Positions 1 through 11,705 of a stretch of 64,000 nt of DNA are shown here, in pieces; position 1 is the first letter of the stretch; every line of letters starts with the position of its first letter. The stretch comes from Aradus depressus (taxonomy: Eukaryota; Arthropoda; Insecta; Hemiptera; Aradidae), in assembly GCA_963662175.1 (NCBI GenBank), contig OY759219.1, positions 30,794,908-30,858,907 on the forward strand, in the 5' to 3' direction. The notes under the pieces are model-generated. The model searched no databases. It saw nothing but the letters and a program-made list of their open reading frames with translations, and had not been told where the DNA came from. The translations under genes and the position numbers were made by a program.

Positions 1-102
1 ATCTTCAGATTCATCAGAATCTGCTAGGGGCTGGCTTCCGGTGCTGGTGCCAGTAACCATAGCCTCTACGAATCCAACTTCAGTTGGTGGTGCCGCTTGG
101 AA
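1..102 (-). CDS. Possible partial coding exon running off the left edge
   Basis: The minus strand is open from just after a TGA (complement of 103-105) to the window edge, 34 codons, with an ATG at 60-58. The predicted peptide is rich in Ser, Gly, Asp and Glu and ends in an acidic stretch (DSDESED). This stretch is clearly more GC-rich than the flanking AT-rich DNA, which is the main reason to list it. No domain can be recognised and no convincing splice acceptor was found upstream. It may be the start of a host or transposon gene lying to the left, or chance. Confidence 0.2.
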
Positions 103-224
103 TCAACCACCGCCGTAGTACCATTTTAGCTAAGGCTGTGAGAACCGCCAGCCTCAAGATCCAGAATGGTGACTGACCCGGGATGTCAAGCAGTTGCCTC
201 TCATCCCTACAAGATGAGCAGGGG

Positions 225-335
225 GTTTGTAATCGTGCGAAAATACGAGAACGAGGTTTCAACGGATTTTCACGTTTCAAGGTCCCCTGAATACGTTTTA
301 ACCATTTTCGCGATGATGTATGTCTGTGCATGAGT
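225..335 (+). repeat. F3 repeat fragment
   Basis: A stretch with 'ttcacgtttcaaggtcccc' followed by a 'ttttaaccattttcgcgat' block. The same arrangement recurs at 6340-6400 and 20210-20290, so this is a fragment of the dispersed non-coding family called F3 here. No coding content. Confidence 0.5.
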
Positions 336-892
336 GTGTGTGTGAATGTGATTCACATACAAGCTATATACTAGCACAGCACGACTTATGTTAGCTTTCC
401 GGTGGAGTCCTGTCTCTATGTATACTCGCTTGGACTCTCCTGTTTCCCCCATCCCTATGCAGGGCAATGGCTTGAAGAGTAGCCCGTTGCCCGACAGTAG
501 ATCTGAGTCTAGGCAACAATTCGCCTTTAATTTCTTTACCCTTTTAAATGTTAACATCATTTATAATTATAAACTTTCAGTGCCCAGTGAGCCAAAGACG
601 TACGCCACCCTTGTCAAGTCAGGCAGTCAGATTGGCTGCCCTGTCTACTACAACACCAGTCCTACCAACAACACATCCATCATCACTCTGAAGATATGTC
701 ACCTCCTGTAAGCAACTATGTTGTCTATTTAATTGAGTTCTGAGGGTGCTTGTAGCACAAAGTTGTGAAATTTTGAGTATGACGCCTTCAGAGGGGACGT
801 AAAGTGGCGGTTTGTGTGCGGTGAAGAGAGTTTTTTAAAGAGAGTTTGAAAATCGACAGGAGTCATTATGAAATTTTCTATTTACATATTGC
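336..892. other. Unassigned stretch, no gene seen
   Basis: Mixed-composition DNA with a short TG-rich run near 330-350. A moderately GC-rich part at 388-540 is open on both strands (107 codons plus, 96 codons minus). Neither peptide was recognised and there is no splice or promoter evidence. Confidence 0.3.
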
Positions 893-1425
893 ACTAGCAG
901 TAATACCCGGCGTTGCCCGGGGAACTTTGACTTTTCTCCCAATATCTCCTATAAGGCTATTCAGTTCCTCGACAGTACATTCATGATGTTATAATTTTCA
1001 ATTATTCATACGGAATAAGGCTTATAGTCCTTCAACTGTAGTAACGCTAGCTTTGGAGCTAAAACTAATTTATTCAAAAAGATTTCTCATTAATCGTTGC
1101 AATGGTTTTCGAGTTACAAAGATTGCGTGAGTGGATGCTGGGATGGATCAGGGGTTGATTAAAAAATAGACCTTAACCTTCCGGTTGATAAAACTTATCT
1201 ATTCAAAAAGATTCCTCATTAATCATTGCAGTGGTTTTTGAGTTACAAAGATTGCGTGGGTGGATGCTGGGATGGACCAGATATTGAGGTACTAATACGC
1301 CTATAACCTTAAACAGACGATGACGCACAAATTAAAAAAAAAAATAATCAAATCCATCAAGCCGTTCGTGAGTTATAGCGGTACAACGCACAGATATTTT
1401 CAGCTTTATATATATGATAATAAGT
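893..1425 (+). repeat. F4 dispersed element, short complete copy
   Basis: Begins with the F4 head (GCAGTAATACCCGGCGTTGC, then CCGGGG) and ends with the tail TTTTCAGCTTTATATATA. Inside, a ~138-bp segment is present twice (about 1055-1160 and 1193-1290), both carrying 'gagttacaaagattgcgtg' followed by 'ggatgctgggatgga'. This copy shows the basic architecture of the family: head, a small number of tandem ~140-bp units, tail. The same head and tail bound the large composite at 35.4-53.9 kb. No ORF. The class is not settled; a Helentron-derived (HINE-like) element or a LINE 3' derivative are candidates. Confidence 0.75.
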
Positions 1426-1675
1426 TGATATATTCATCATATCGGGAGTTATAGGGGTTTTTGTGTTAAGCCCCGAATTCCCTCTTTCCTTTGGTCGATT
1501 TGTCTGATAACCACTACTCTCTCATGGAGGTCAGGATGAACACAAAAAAAATTTTTTTTTTCATTTGTGATCAGAGAGTCGTAAACATGAAATTTCGGTA
1601 ACAACACAAAGTCGAATATCTGATCTAATACATAACTTCCCCTATACTCGAATGTCTTGTAGCTGAGGAAGTAAA
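1426..1675 (-). repeat. F2 repeat fragment
   Basis: Minus-oriented F2 end: 'cgggagttataggggttttt', then a pyrimidine-rich segment, ending with 'acttcccctatactcgaatg' and 'tagctgaggaagt', a decayed version of the F2 terminal hairpin (ACTTCCCC, TATAC/GTATA, GGGGAAGT). Confidence 0.6.
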
Positions 1676-3057
1676 TGTTAAATATTAAATTTGAAGAATG
1701 TTTAAAATTTTTGAATCGGTACTCTCACGAACGGGGTAGGCATGAGGAAAATTAAATCAAAATTTTCCGGGTCAGAATTTTTGAAAATATTCTCTCTATA
1801 CTCAAGAGGAGGAAAAAGGTTGAACGGCTCCTGTTTATTTTTCAGACCGAAACTCATGCATTTATGAAGGCAACTTTTTAACAACATGTGGGCCAACTTC
1901 TTAATTAAGTAAGTAACTTTTTAATTAAATTTGTTTGTACTAAGTTGGCTAAGGTTTGTATGGGGCATATATTCCTCGGGTGAGTTTCAGTAGTTTATAA
2001 AATTGGAGTCAGCAACCTCACAACAGATTTCATTTTCTGGTTAAGTAATGCACAGTGAGAACAAATTATGAAATATATATAAATACTGTGATGTATAAAA
2101 AAAAAAAAAAAAAAAAAATACACACATTAAATCATTAATATAAAAAAAAAATTATATTTTTTCTATAAAAAGTAAATTTCTTTTAAAACCAATGAGTAAA
2201 AAACAAAACACGGCCATCAGATTTTTTTTTTTAGTGTGTATAGAGATGGGTCGAGGCCTGGGTTGAATGGAGATGGTCTGAGTATGTGGAGAGTGGTGTT
2301 CAGGCTTAAAATGTAATAGAAGTGAATTGACGGTGAAATTGATCCACAAAGAAGGTGCTCTTGTTTGTTTATATGTATAGAATATATGCCCAGAAATATG
2401 TAACTTAAATTTAAAAAATGCCCATAATACAAAACAAAAAAAGATTGAATTAGTTTTAAGAATTTAGTTTTTAAGATTTTTCTTTTGATTTTTATTTGTT
2501 TCAATATTTCATGTTTTTTTAATTAATAATGAAGATTTAAGAAATAAACCCAATATTTGTTCTCGTAAATTCTATTCTATTCATTTTCCCTGTTGGCCCA
2601 GTAAGATAATTTGAAAACCTTTGGATTAGATTTAATATTTTTGCAAAATTTAGAAGACAAGATGGCATCTCTTTAGAAATCCAAATGAAAAGTTTGTTCA
2701 TTGAAATTAAAAAAAAAAATATACGTCCACTTTCTTCAAAATTGCACGTCTTGAACTTTTGATACGTTTTTAGGGCCCTTTTCGAAAAACTACTTTAAAA
2801 ATCAAAATTTAGTAAAAGAAAAGAAAAAGATATAATTGAAAGGGTTGAAATAAAGTTGGGATGACAGAAGAAAGAATTCCTCAATTCTAGGGAGGTGCGC
2901 ACTCACGCACTCTCTCTTACCAGTATAATATAAACATGGAGTCACTATGGCAACTACTAAAGTAAATAGAAACTCATTAATTATTGAATTTTTCTTATTA
3001 ATTATTAACATTTTTTTCGAGATTTTATTTTTAATTAATCATTTGTATTTTATTAAT
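1676..3057. other. AT-rich stretch without genes
   Basis: Strongly AT-rich DNA with poly(A) runs (2098-2119) and several (A)n/(T)n tracts. The short open frames here have no recognisable domains and look like chance. No convincing repeat family was matched. Confidence 0.4.
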
Positions 3058-3425
3058 TTATTTGGGACTTACTCTGGTCAAACGACTGACATGGAACCCT
3101 CAGACAAGTCTCATACGTAATACACTATAAACAAACGATTTAAAATGCTTTATTCTCTCCTGCACAGACATTCAAAATTACCCTTAACACAAAAGCGTAA
3201 CTGCTACACATTTCTACTAACACCACTCTGGATGTATAACAGAACACTCCACAATGACATGATTAACACAATACACGACACAATTCAGGACCTTTACAGA
3301 CGTTTCCATAGCAAATTGCATTCACACCCAAATCCATACATCCACTCACTTTCTTCACCACACTTGCCACACAATCCTCCCAGGAGGCTGAAAAGGAGGT
3401 GGAACCGTGACTTACTATAATCCCA
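3058..3425 (+). pseudogene. Jockey-type LINE reverse transcriptase, C-terminal remnant
   Basis: Conceptual translation from 3058 reads YLGLTLVKRLTWNPQ, the Jockey-clade segment just downstream of the RT palm. One frameshift later (an extra A near 3127) comes a second open segment (3145-3420) ending PPRRLKRRWNRDLL, the usual C-terminus of Jockey ORF2. The polymerase core is absent, so this is a 5'-truncated dead copy. The same 3' end recurs at 19488-19745 and a short internal piece at 11706-11790. The family call rests on these end motifs only. Confidence 0.7.
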
Positions 3426-3473
3426 AATTGCAACCGCCCACTTCCTGAAAGGGTTTCATTGCATCAAAATGAA

Positions 3474-3720
3474 AAAGTTAAATTTTGTACCATCTTCATT
3501 AAAAGGGCAGATGAACATTTGTATTCGTTAGGTTGGCTATACTGGTAAAATCAGAGCAACAGGCGTGCTAATCCTTGATAAAGAAACTTATTAGGTATAT
3601 TTTTAATAAAATAAATTAATTAATCTGATAAATTTACTAGTATAGCCAACCTAACGAGAACAAATATTTTGTGCCCTTTTAATGTTAATTTGATGAAGAG
3701 TTCAAAATATTTAAAAAATG
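3474..3720. mobile_element. MITE-like inverted repeat element
   Basis: Arms of ~70 nt face each other: 3481-3550 contains 'cattaaaagggca' and 'cgttaggttggctatactgg', and 3635-3715 contains their complements. The loop (~85 nt) is AT-rich and has no ORF. No clear target-site duplication was found. Confidence 0.6.
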
Positions 3721-4041
3721 GTTTTAATATTCGACGACTTATCTCTTTATTTTGTGTCATTTATTTATAGATTTTATTTATTGAGTTCATTTATTTATCA
3801 TTTATGAACAATTCGTTTTAGAACATATATTCATAATTGTAATGCATTTATTTTAGGCTTTAGAACTTTTTAGCTTTTTACTAAGGCGCTCACAAAGTTT
3901 CTAATTTCAAAGACATAGACACATAAATAGACTGACGCACATTATCGCAAAAGTGGTAACAAACATATTAAGGATGTTAAAACGCGAAATTTCGTGAAAA
4001 TTCGCATAACATACTTTTCGATAATGTTTGAAGTTGAGTGT
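3721..4041. other. AT-rich stretch, nothing recognised
   Basis: AT-rich DNA with poly(T) and TTTA-type tracts. No gene or clear repeat match. Confidence 0.3.
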
Positions 4042-4140
4042 AACCTTAGGAAAAATTTAGGACTCCGAGAGTAGAATCGGGGCTCATCAGCGCTCTGGTA
4101 GTAGGCAATATGACCTTGTAGTTAAAGCTATGAGTAAAAC
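4042..4140 (+). repeat. SINE 3'-part fragment
   Basis: Carries 'aaaaatttaggactccgaga', 'gctctggtagtaggcaatat' and 'gaccttgtagttaaagc', the 3' third of the SINE seen intact at 17341-17686. It is diverged, and the telomere-like tail is lost. Confidence 0.65.
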
Positions 4141-4598
4141 CCGGGCAACTCCAGATATCACAGCTCCCCAAAATTAGATTTATTTGAAGTATCCCCAAAA
4201 TGAGAATTTCTCTGATGAACACAATTGTCTTCTATCTGTCTTGAATCTATTCAAGGAAGAGTCAAATGGAATCAAAATCTTAGCAGTGTCAAACGTTACT
4301 TATCTTAAACGAATCCGAACCTCGGTGGATCTGGGGATTGGGATAAGAAGCAGTTCCGAATTGTTCAACGGATATACTTTGTTTCCGGCTTTCGTCTCAT
4401 TTCATCGTTTCCATTTGAAATTTTTAAAGATAAAAAAAAAAGATCCTTTGTGTTAGTTAAATAGATTTTTTTTTGTTTTACTTTGTATTCTTTAGAAAGA
4501 AGATAGATTTTGAAAATATATTAGGAAAATGTACTTTGAATAAGATGGATAGATAAACGTTTATTGCCTTAAATAATACATGATTTATAGAGACAAAC
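4141..4598. other. Unassigned stretch
   Basis: A 90-codon plus-strand open frame (4184-4456) has no recognisable domain and lies in AT-rich DNA. I see no gene here. Confidence 0.25.
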
Positions 4599-4975
4599 TT
4601 TCACAGGTTGTCAAATAAAATGTAGTATAACCTCTCACAGATTGTTATTAGAAGTAGCTAGCCGGCTTTCGAGGTTTCCCTCATCATCAGTCAGTCTACA
4701 AAAGAAACCATCCTTAATGTAATATAAAAGCAACAAAGGTAAATATATTAAATTGTAATTTAACGTATGTAATTATTTTGTATTTATCTTTGTTGCCTTT
4801 ATATTATATTAAGGATGGTTTCTTTTATAGACTGCCTGATGATGAGGGAAACCTCGAAAGCCGTCTAGCTACTTCTAATAAAAATCTGTGAGAGGTCATA
4901 CTACATTTTAATAGACAACCTGTGAAATAATCACTTCTCACTATATCAGCCATCTTCATATTATAGGTACAAACG
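4599..4975. mobile_element. Foldback element with hammerhead-core-like motif in both arms
   Basis: Left arm 4599-4746 and right arm 4782-4927 are nearly complementary over ~145 nt with a loop of ~35 nt. Each arm carries a CTGATGAT, stem GAGG/CCTC, loop GAAA, then GAAA motif (4667-4690 minus and 4836-4859 plus). A third single-arm copy lies at 13312-13500. The shared sequence continues past the right arm ('catcagccatcttcatat'), so the repeat is larger than the hairpin. An inverted terminal arrangement plus a hammerhead-like core recalls Penelope-like element termini, but no Penelope coding sequence is present. Confidence 0.65.
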
Positions 4976-5081
4976 TTTTTAGTATAAGAAAGTTCTGTTA
5001 TGGCCACATTACAACTATTTATTTTTTTTCTTTATTTTTTTATTTTTTTTTATAAAAAACTATTAATAATGGGTTGGGGGT

Positions 5082-5417
5082 TGGGTTTTATGACTGATGT
5101 CCGGGCTTTAACTACGATGTCATATCGCCTACTACCAGAGCGCTCTCTCGTTACTCTGGTGGACATGAGCCCGAGTCTACTGTGGGAGTCCTAAATTTTG
5201 CCTACCCTAAATTTTTATTCACTTAGGGTAGGGGTCTTTAACGAGTACCTGACATTGTACAGGCTCGGGACCATCGCTTAACGTCCCATCCGAAGGACGG
5301 CGTGCTTAAGTTTATTTTACCTCCCAGATAAAATAAACTAAGGGCCTCGGTCGGGTTTTGAACCCACGATCTTGAGCTCAGAAGACAAGCACGCATACCA
5401 CTGAGCTACCGGCGCCC
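5082..5417 (-). mobile_element. tRNA-derived SINE, near full length
   Basis: Read on the minus strand: GGCGCC, A box (TAGCTCAGTGGTATGCG), B box (GGGTTCAAAACCC), then a central domain with CCGTCCTTCGGATGGGAC and a 3' part ending near AAAGCCCGGACATCAGTCAT. The tRNA-like head would supply an internal RNA polymerase III promoter. The telomere-like tail is degraded in this copy. Confidence 0.85.
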
Positions 5418-5419
5418 TC

Positions 5420-5905
5420 TCTACCAATAATAAAATATATTTTAAAATTTGTTGCTACGCGATAAAATTTAAATATTAGACACTTTGAAATATTTCTAAT
5501 GGAAATTTATTTTTTTTGTATTGGTGCGATCTCAAATCTGAGGACACATTGCGATTGGCAATTTAATAAGGAACATTTCTTGTAAGAATACATTTTTCCA
5601 TAGGTCTAACCGTTTTCGCGTAAATCAAGCAAACAGTTTAAAAAATTTGAGATTCACAACAATATTTTCGGATGGCTGTCGGCATGTATGTATTCGGCCT
5701 TGAAGTAAAGTGGTCACAATTTTTTTTGTGATCATTAAATGGATAAATTTAATGAGATCTAAGTTAGCTCATGAGACATCTTCATTTCAAATTTCATGTT
5801 CATGGCTTTTTTGTGAGTTGGAACGCACACAAAGTTCCATCGCAAAAATGGTCAAAACGTGGTCAGACAAAGACCTTGAACCGTGACAAACCGGTTGCAA
5901 ACTCG
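5420..5905 (-). repeat. F3 repeat copy
   Basis: Minus-oriented F3 copy, core at 5520-5860. It includes 'ggtctaaccgttttcgcgta', 'tgaagtaaagtggtcac' and 'catcttcatttcaaatttca', all shared with F3 copies at 9056-9850 and 20205-20640. No ORF is conserved between copies. Confidence 0.55.
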
Positions 5906-6335
5906 ATCTTCGAATTTTATTTACTAATTTTCGTTCGATTAAAATACTGTCTTTTACTATAGACATAAGAAACTAATAAAATAATGTTTATTTGAGAAAC
6001 CTCAAAAAACTTTAAAAGAAGAAGTAAATTGAAAGAAAAATTTGATATCAGCAAAATAAAGTACTGAATGTACTCTTATTATAATTGAGTCTAACTTCAA
6101 TTTAAATTCACAATTTTTCTTGTTATATTTAAATTTATAATTCTAGCAGGAAAATAATTAAATTAAAATGAAAAAGTATTCCATTTAATTTTGTAAATGA
6201 ATTGTGTTATTGTGTTGTTAACTGTTATTCAATTTGAATTCCCCTCCCTAAAAATAATGATATTTTTTTCCCTCTCTAGAATACTTTTATGTAGGCCCTT
6301 TTTTGCTTTCTTATATCTATCGAAGGTAGTAACCG
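5906..6335. other. AT-rich stretch without genes
   Basis: AT-rich sequence with no recognisable coding or repeat content. Confidence 0.3.
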
Positions 6336-6660
6336 TGTGATTTTACGTTTCCAGGGACCCTGAACCCGTTTTGACCATATTCGCGATATCTGTCTATGTG
6401 AAGATCTGATTAAATTTTGAGATAGAAAATCTCTTCAAATAAAATTTTTAGAAAAAATTAAACGGCACTTTTTATGGGAAATAGTTTTTTTCGAAGGTCG
6501 CTTGGTTCGTTACATAGATGCTGAAACCATCCAAAAATGTCGTTTAAAACCCCATTTTTTTTAGACCTTTGCTTGATTTACGCAAAAACTGTTAGTTCTA
6601 TTGAAAAATTGTATCATACCAAAAATGCTCCTAATTTCATTTAACATCGTCTTGTGTACT
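6336..6660 (+). repeat. F3 repeat copy
   Basis: Shows the F3 order: 'tttacgtttccagggaccct', 'ttttgaccatattcgcgata', 'tgccga'-type middle, then 'gcttgatttacgcaaaaact' and 'gttctattgaaaaattg'. Confidence 0.6.
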
Positions 6661-6780
6661 TGGATTCGAAATATAATTAATACGATCAAAGTTGTGGCGC
6701 TCCAAAGAATGAAAAATAAATTTCTGTATTAAATAACAGTTATAACTTTAAAGCAACGGACTTAATACTGGTAGTTTTCA

Positions 6781-7058
6781 GAGGGCACTGGTAGCTCAGT
6801 GGTTTGCGTGCTTGCTTACTGAGCTCAATGTCGAAAAAAAAACTTAAGGATGGATCGTTTAGCAATGGTCCTGAGCCTGAACGATGTCAGATACTCGTTA
6901 AAGACCCCTGCCCTAGGTGAATAAAAATTTAGGATAGGCAAAATTTAGGACTCCCATAGTAGAGTCGGGCTCATGTCCACCAGATTGACAAAAGAGAGCT
7001 CTGGTAGTAGGAGATATGACTTTGTAGTTAAAGCCCGGGCATGAGTCATAATTACTAA
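6781..7058 (+). mobile_element. SINE copy with internal deletion
   Basis: Starts GGGCACTGGTAGCTCAGTGG (A box intact) but jumps after 'gagctcaatgtcg' into an A-rich run and then the central/3' part. The B box and much of the central domain are missing. The end reads 'cccgggcatgagtcataatt' without clear AACCT units. Confidence 0.8.
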
Positions 7059-7796
7059 CTAAATACTGGTAGTTTTCTAATAAAAAGAATAAAAAATATA
7101 CATGTGATGTGGCCAATACTGCACTTTCTTATTCTAGCCTCTCTCGATGCGAGAAATGTTTTAAATGAGGACTGGGCGTTGGGGGGGAGGGTGATCTGTA
7201 AAAACGTGGTTGGTATAAGATAGATTCGGTCCTATGTCCACTCTACACATACCGAAACTACCAGTTGAGGTAAGAGTTGTAGCGTTCACCAAATTGCTTG
7301 CAGACTTTTCCAAGTCATGGTCAACGCCGACGACCATAGCTAGTTGCTAAATATTATTATTACTGTGAAGCGACTATCCATTATCATTATAAAGCTGGTT
7401 GGAGTGAGGACACGTGCTGTTGGGGTCTAATCAAGGGGGCAAGCTCCAACCGAATTCATTATAATAATTGCCGCCTGCGGAAGGCGAAGGGCTCTTCTGG
7501 GTGAACAAGCATCTAATCGATTCCTTTTTAGAGGATTGTGTTCCTGGCTGTGAAAAGATAGCCGCCCGACCCAGAGAGTTGTACATGAGAAGCTCTGCCC
7601 ACGGCTAATCTAAGGCTACTTTCATTATCTGAAGAGCTTCTGGCCCAGCTCCGCACATTCAATGTCTGCATTTCTTCACTGCTACCGTACCTTGGTTAGT
7701 CAACCGTTCAGAGGATCCACAGAAAACACCCTATCTAAAGGAAAACCCAGCTTTTTCACAAAAGTGTCTAGACTGTGATCATTTAAATATTCGTAA
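7059..7796. other. Unassigned stretch of mixed composition
   Basis: A more GC-balanced region (7300-7760) whose short frames carry no recognised domain. It could be an old LINE 3' region or unique DNA; nothing in the sequence decides this. Confidence 0.3.
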
Positions 7797-8125
7797 TATC
7801 GTAGCGTCAGTCAGGGGACCATACGACAGGATTGCGTCATACACGGGACCGTACGACAGTATAACGTTATACACGGGACCATACGAAAATATAACGTCAT
7901 GCACGGGACCATACGACAGTATAGCATCATTCACGGGACCATATGATAGTAAAACATCAGACACGGGACCATACGAAAGCATAGCATCGTACACAGGACC
8001 ATACGACAGTAAAGCGTCAAACATGGGACCATACGACAGTAAAGAGTCAGACGCGGGACCATACGCCAGTATAGCGTCAGACACGGGAATATACGCCAGT
8101 ATAGCGTCAGATACGGGATCTTATG
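7797..8125. repeat. 30-bp minisatellite, about 11 units
   Basis: Tandem 30-bp unit with core 'cgggaccatacgacagtata'. Because 30 is divisible by three, the minus strand stays open (7779-8084) and appears to encode a 10-residue YGPV-type repeat. Unit-to-unit variation is moderate. I treat the frame as an artefact. Confidence 0.9.
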
Positions 8126-8149
8126 ACATAGTAGTAGTAGTAGTGTATT

Positions 8150-8655
8150 AGTGACATTTTGAATTAAGCCCCGTCCCCTGAACCCTTTCTTCCCTTCGAC
8201 CGATATCGCTGAAATTTGACAGGTTAAGTCCTCATTGAGTTTTGACTTCAGATTTCATGTCAATACATTCATTATTTCGGCAGTTATTAGGGTTTTGCAA
8301 TCAAACCCTCACCTCATAATCCCCCTCTTCCGTATGGCCGATTCCACTGTAAATTACAGGTCCTTATCGGGTTTTGAACTTAAATAAAAAAATGTTATGT
8401 CATTTGAAATTTTGTGTCAATGAATTCATTACAGCGGCTATTATTACAGTTTTGAGTTAAGCCTCCCCCTAATCCCCCTTTCCCTTTGGTTGATTTGGCT
8501 GAAAATTAATAGGTGTTGTTTTTGGAAGGTTCTGAATTCACATATAAAATTTCGTGTTGATAAATCTATGCTATCAGGAGTTATCGTGTAGACACATAAA
8601 AAGACATCTTTTTTTTTTTTCATATTTGGAATCAGGATTTCGGAAAACACACGTA
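8150..8655 (-). repeat. F2 repeat copy
   Basis: Minus-oriented F2 with three internal blocks, each containing 'cattcattayn...ggcagttattag' followed by a pyrimidine-rich segment, as in the better copy at 61282-61825. No ORF. Confidence 0.7.
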
Positions 8656-9055
8656 CAGCTATGGAAATAAAAATTTCATACGATAGGAATGCATTATTGA
8701 GGATTATAGGAATGTATTATCTAAGAGCGACATAGGAGAGTTAATTCTAGGACGAGAAGACTAGACGTCTCATGGATCTTATGAACATCACATGAGAACT
8801 GCTGTGTCCATATTGTTTTGTGAAGGGCAGATAGAGTCATGTCATTATCATGATCTTCAGATACTTGACTTCTGGGTCGAATGCCTGTCAAAATCAGGTT
8901 TAATCATATGAATTATAATCCCTTTCATGACAAAGTGTGATCCAATTTTGTCTCCATGGTAGGCAGATACTCCAACTTACGAAGGTAAACATAAGATGAC
9001 ATTCAGGAAGTCACTATGATAATGAACGGTTTGCGCAGATAGACTTTTTCAGTCC
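8656..9055. other. Unassigned stretch
   Basis: No ORF, repeat family or RNA gene recognised. Confidence 0.3.
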
Positions 9056-9850
9056 TGAGTGTAAAAATGTATTGTAATCTTGCCAAAATTGGAAGAATTA
9101 TCAAGAAAATTTACACGTTTTAAGGTACTCTGAAAATCTGTCTGAAATTTCAATTTTTAATTTTAAATACAATTTACAAGATACAATTTATATTTATGAC
9201 AACAAAACTCTCTTCAAATAAAATTCCTATCGAAAAATTGGTTCTCACCAAAAATGTTCATTATTAAATTTCTAACTAACGAAATATCACTTCGAATAAA
9301 TGTTGCAGAAAACCACCAATTTTTTGAGGCGTTTGATTAATTTATGCGAAATGGCTTAGGTCTATCGAAAAATTGATAAAAAATGTGTGTATTTCTGAAT
9401 GATTGGAATTTTGTGAGCGCTCAAAACTAAAAATAATTGTAGTTACGAACGTGAAATTTGAAATGAAGATGTCACACGTGCTAACTTAAATCTGATTAGA
9501 TTTTGACTGAAATCGGACGAAAAAAATACCACTTTACTTCGGGAACTAAGTGCATACCGCTAATATTTATGCTAATCATAAATATTTACAAATAAAAGTT
9601 GTAGAGAACACTAAATAACACATTTTATGAAAAATATGTTTATTCCAATGCGAGATGCATGCCGAAAACCGTCCAAAAATGTAGTTTTGAAACCCATTTT
9701 ATTAGACGTTTCCATGATTTACACAAAAACGGTTAGTCCTATCGAAAAATTGGTTCCGACCAAAAATGTTCCTTATTAAATTTTAAATCTCTAATGTTAT
9801 CTAATGTTTGAGATTAAACCAATACAACTATACTTTTAGCCGCGCAAACA
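9056..9850 (+). repeat. F3 repeat, composite of two diverged pieces
   Basis: F3 markers occur twice: 'cctatcgaaaaattggttct' near 9227 and 'cctatcgaaaaattggttcc' near 9738, with 'atgaagatgtcacacgtgct' and 'tgaccgaaatcggacga'-type sequence between. This suggests two overlapping or rearranged copies. Confidence 0.6.
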
Positions 9851-10740
9851 ATGTGAAATTGATAAAACACAATGTTAAGAGAATATCTCAAATTCATTAC
9901 ATACTGGCATTACTAGGTATCGGAAAGTCAGTCTCCGAGTTACACTGCACCATGTAACAGAGAAAACTTCTAGAAAATGTTATCATAGGTGATAGAAGAT
10001 GGAAACATTTGAATTGGAAGGCAGGAAATCAACAGGAAGTCGGTAGAAAACCATCAGCAGTCCCAGAGTATGTAAGGGTGGGGGCTTGGGCAACCAATAG
10101 GCACTCAGAAGAGTCCCGGAAGGGAAAAAATGGAGGTGAGCGAGCCGCAACCAGCTAGGAATCACTACTTCGTCAGACACCACCGAAAAGGGACTGACAC
10201 TTCTGGAGCCACCAGTGAGAAGGGAGGAGCCCACTCTGGAACCAGCCCTTGTCCATCCAACATCCCGGAGCCTGACCAAAGAATAAGATGTGTTGGAGCT
10301 CACCATTGTTTTGAGACAGAGAGCCGAGGTTGATGGTTGAAGAAGTCCAGAACCCAACAGTAATCGCAACGAACAACGAAAAAGCAACATGGTACCGTTA
10401 GACCATAAACAATTATACCAATAGATTTTAGGAGTTTAGTAAAGTAATTTTTGAAGGATTCCGACTAAGCATCATAAAGTTTAAGAATGTTTTTAATAAA
10501 TATATGTAGTCAAATAAGCATGGCGTAATTTTTCTTTTATTTATTTTGCACCTCATGTCATCTTAATTTTTCAAAACTGTTTAGTCTTGGCGAACCCACG
10601 CAACCAAAGAAATAGGTAAGAATTAGAATCATATAGAATCATTTTTTTTCAAGAACAACATTTATTTTATAAAACAACATTGATTTTAACAATTATAACA
10701 ATAGTATATATAATTTAATTATTTCATTAAAGTTAAAGAT
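9851..10740. other. Unassigned stretch with a 135-codon minus-strand frame
   Basis: A GC-richer island at about 10000-10390 is open on the minus strand for 135 codons (10390-9983) and partly open in other frames. The peptide has no domain I recognise. Openness in several frames at once argues for composition rather than selection. The rest is AT-rich. Confidence 0.25.
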
Positions 10741-10825
10741 CGCACAGGTTCGGGACCATTGCTTAACATCCCATCCGAAAGACGGCGTGCTCAAGTGGTT
10801 TTCTCCTTCCAGATACATGCTGTGT
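10741..10825 (-). repeat. SINE central-domain fragment
   Basis: Matches only the SINE centre on the minus strand ('cgggaccattgcttaacatc', 'ccgaaagacggcgtgctcaa'). Confidence 0.65.
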
Positions 10826-11335
10826 TTCAAACCAAGAAAATTGAGCTGATTAGTTGTTACATTAGATATTATTCATATTGAAGTTTGGGGTTTTCCAGGT
10901 TTCACTGCAGTAGTCTGCCCCAAGTTGCCTCAATTTTTGAATGGGTTCTATAAAAAATTGAAGATCCTCCGCAGTGCAGGAGGGGGCATGGTCTCTCTGT
11001 AGCTTTTCCAACTTTTCCCATTCAGTGAAATGTTTCTCCGCTCAATCTCACTTCAGTTTTCCGACCCTGCCTGCCTTGAGTCTCCACTTCCTCTCAAAAC
11101 ATTGAACCCAACTTCAGTTTGAAAAATACTTTCCGCTTATTTTTCTTACTTTTCCATATATCTTTCTTTCCCAGAAAGGGAAGTATTGGACAATGTTAGA
11201 TAAGAATGATTTATGGTAAAAATAACTGTTTGACTTAAACACCAACAAAAGTTCACGTTTTATATAAATTTATATCAGTTCGATAAGTTCCCTCTTCATT
11301 TCAAGAATTTTTATTTTATTTTTTTACATTTTTAT
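10826..11335. other. Unassigned stretch
   Basis: Mixed-composition DNA with short frames only. No gene or repeat family assigned. Confidence 0.3.
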
Positions 11336-11340
11336 ACCTA

Positions 11341-11567
11341 CTAGCAGTAATAGATTCCTCATTAATCATTGCAGTGGTTTTTGAGTTACAAAGATTGTGT
11401 GGGTGGATGCTGGGATGGACCAGATATTGAGGTACTAATACGCCTATAACCTTCCACAGACGATGACGAACAAATAAAAAAAAAAAATTAATCAAATCCA
11501 TCAAGCCGTTCGTGAGTTATAGCGGTACAACGCACAGATATTTTCAGCTTTATATATATATATGATA
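11341..11567 (+). repeat. F4 element, internally deleted copy
   Basis: The head ACTAGCAGTAATA is fused directly to a single ~140-bp unit ('gattcctcattaatcattgc', 'gtgggtggatgctgggatgg') and the tail TTTTCAGCTTTATATATATA. It is the shortest F4 copy and shows that the number of internal units varies from one upward. Confidence 0.75.
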
Positions 11568-11705
11568 AGTAGGGCTTGGATGTTTATGCAATTAAAAATT
11601 CAAAATATGTACATAAAATATGCATTTATTTTTGATAAATATGCAGGTAAAACAAAAAAAATATGCACAATCAAATAAATTATTTATTATAAAAGGCGTA
11701 AAAGA

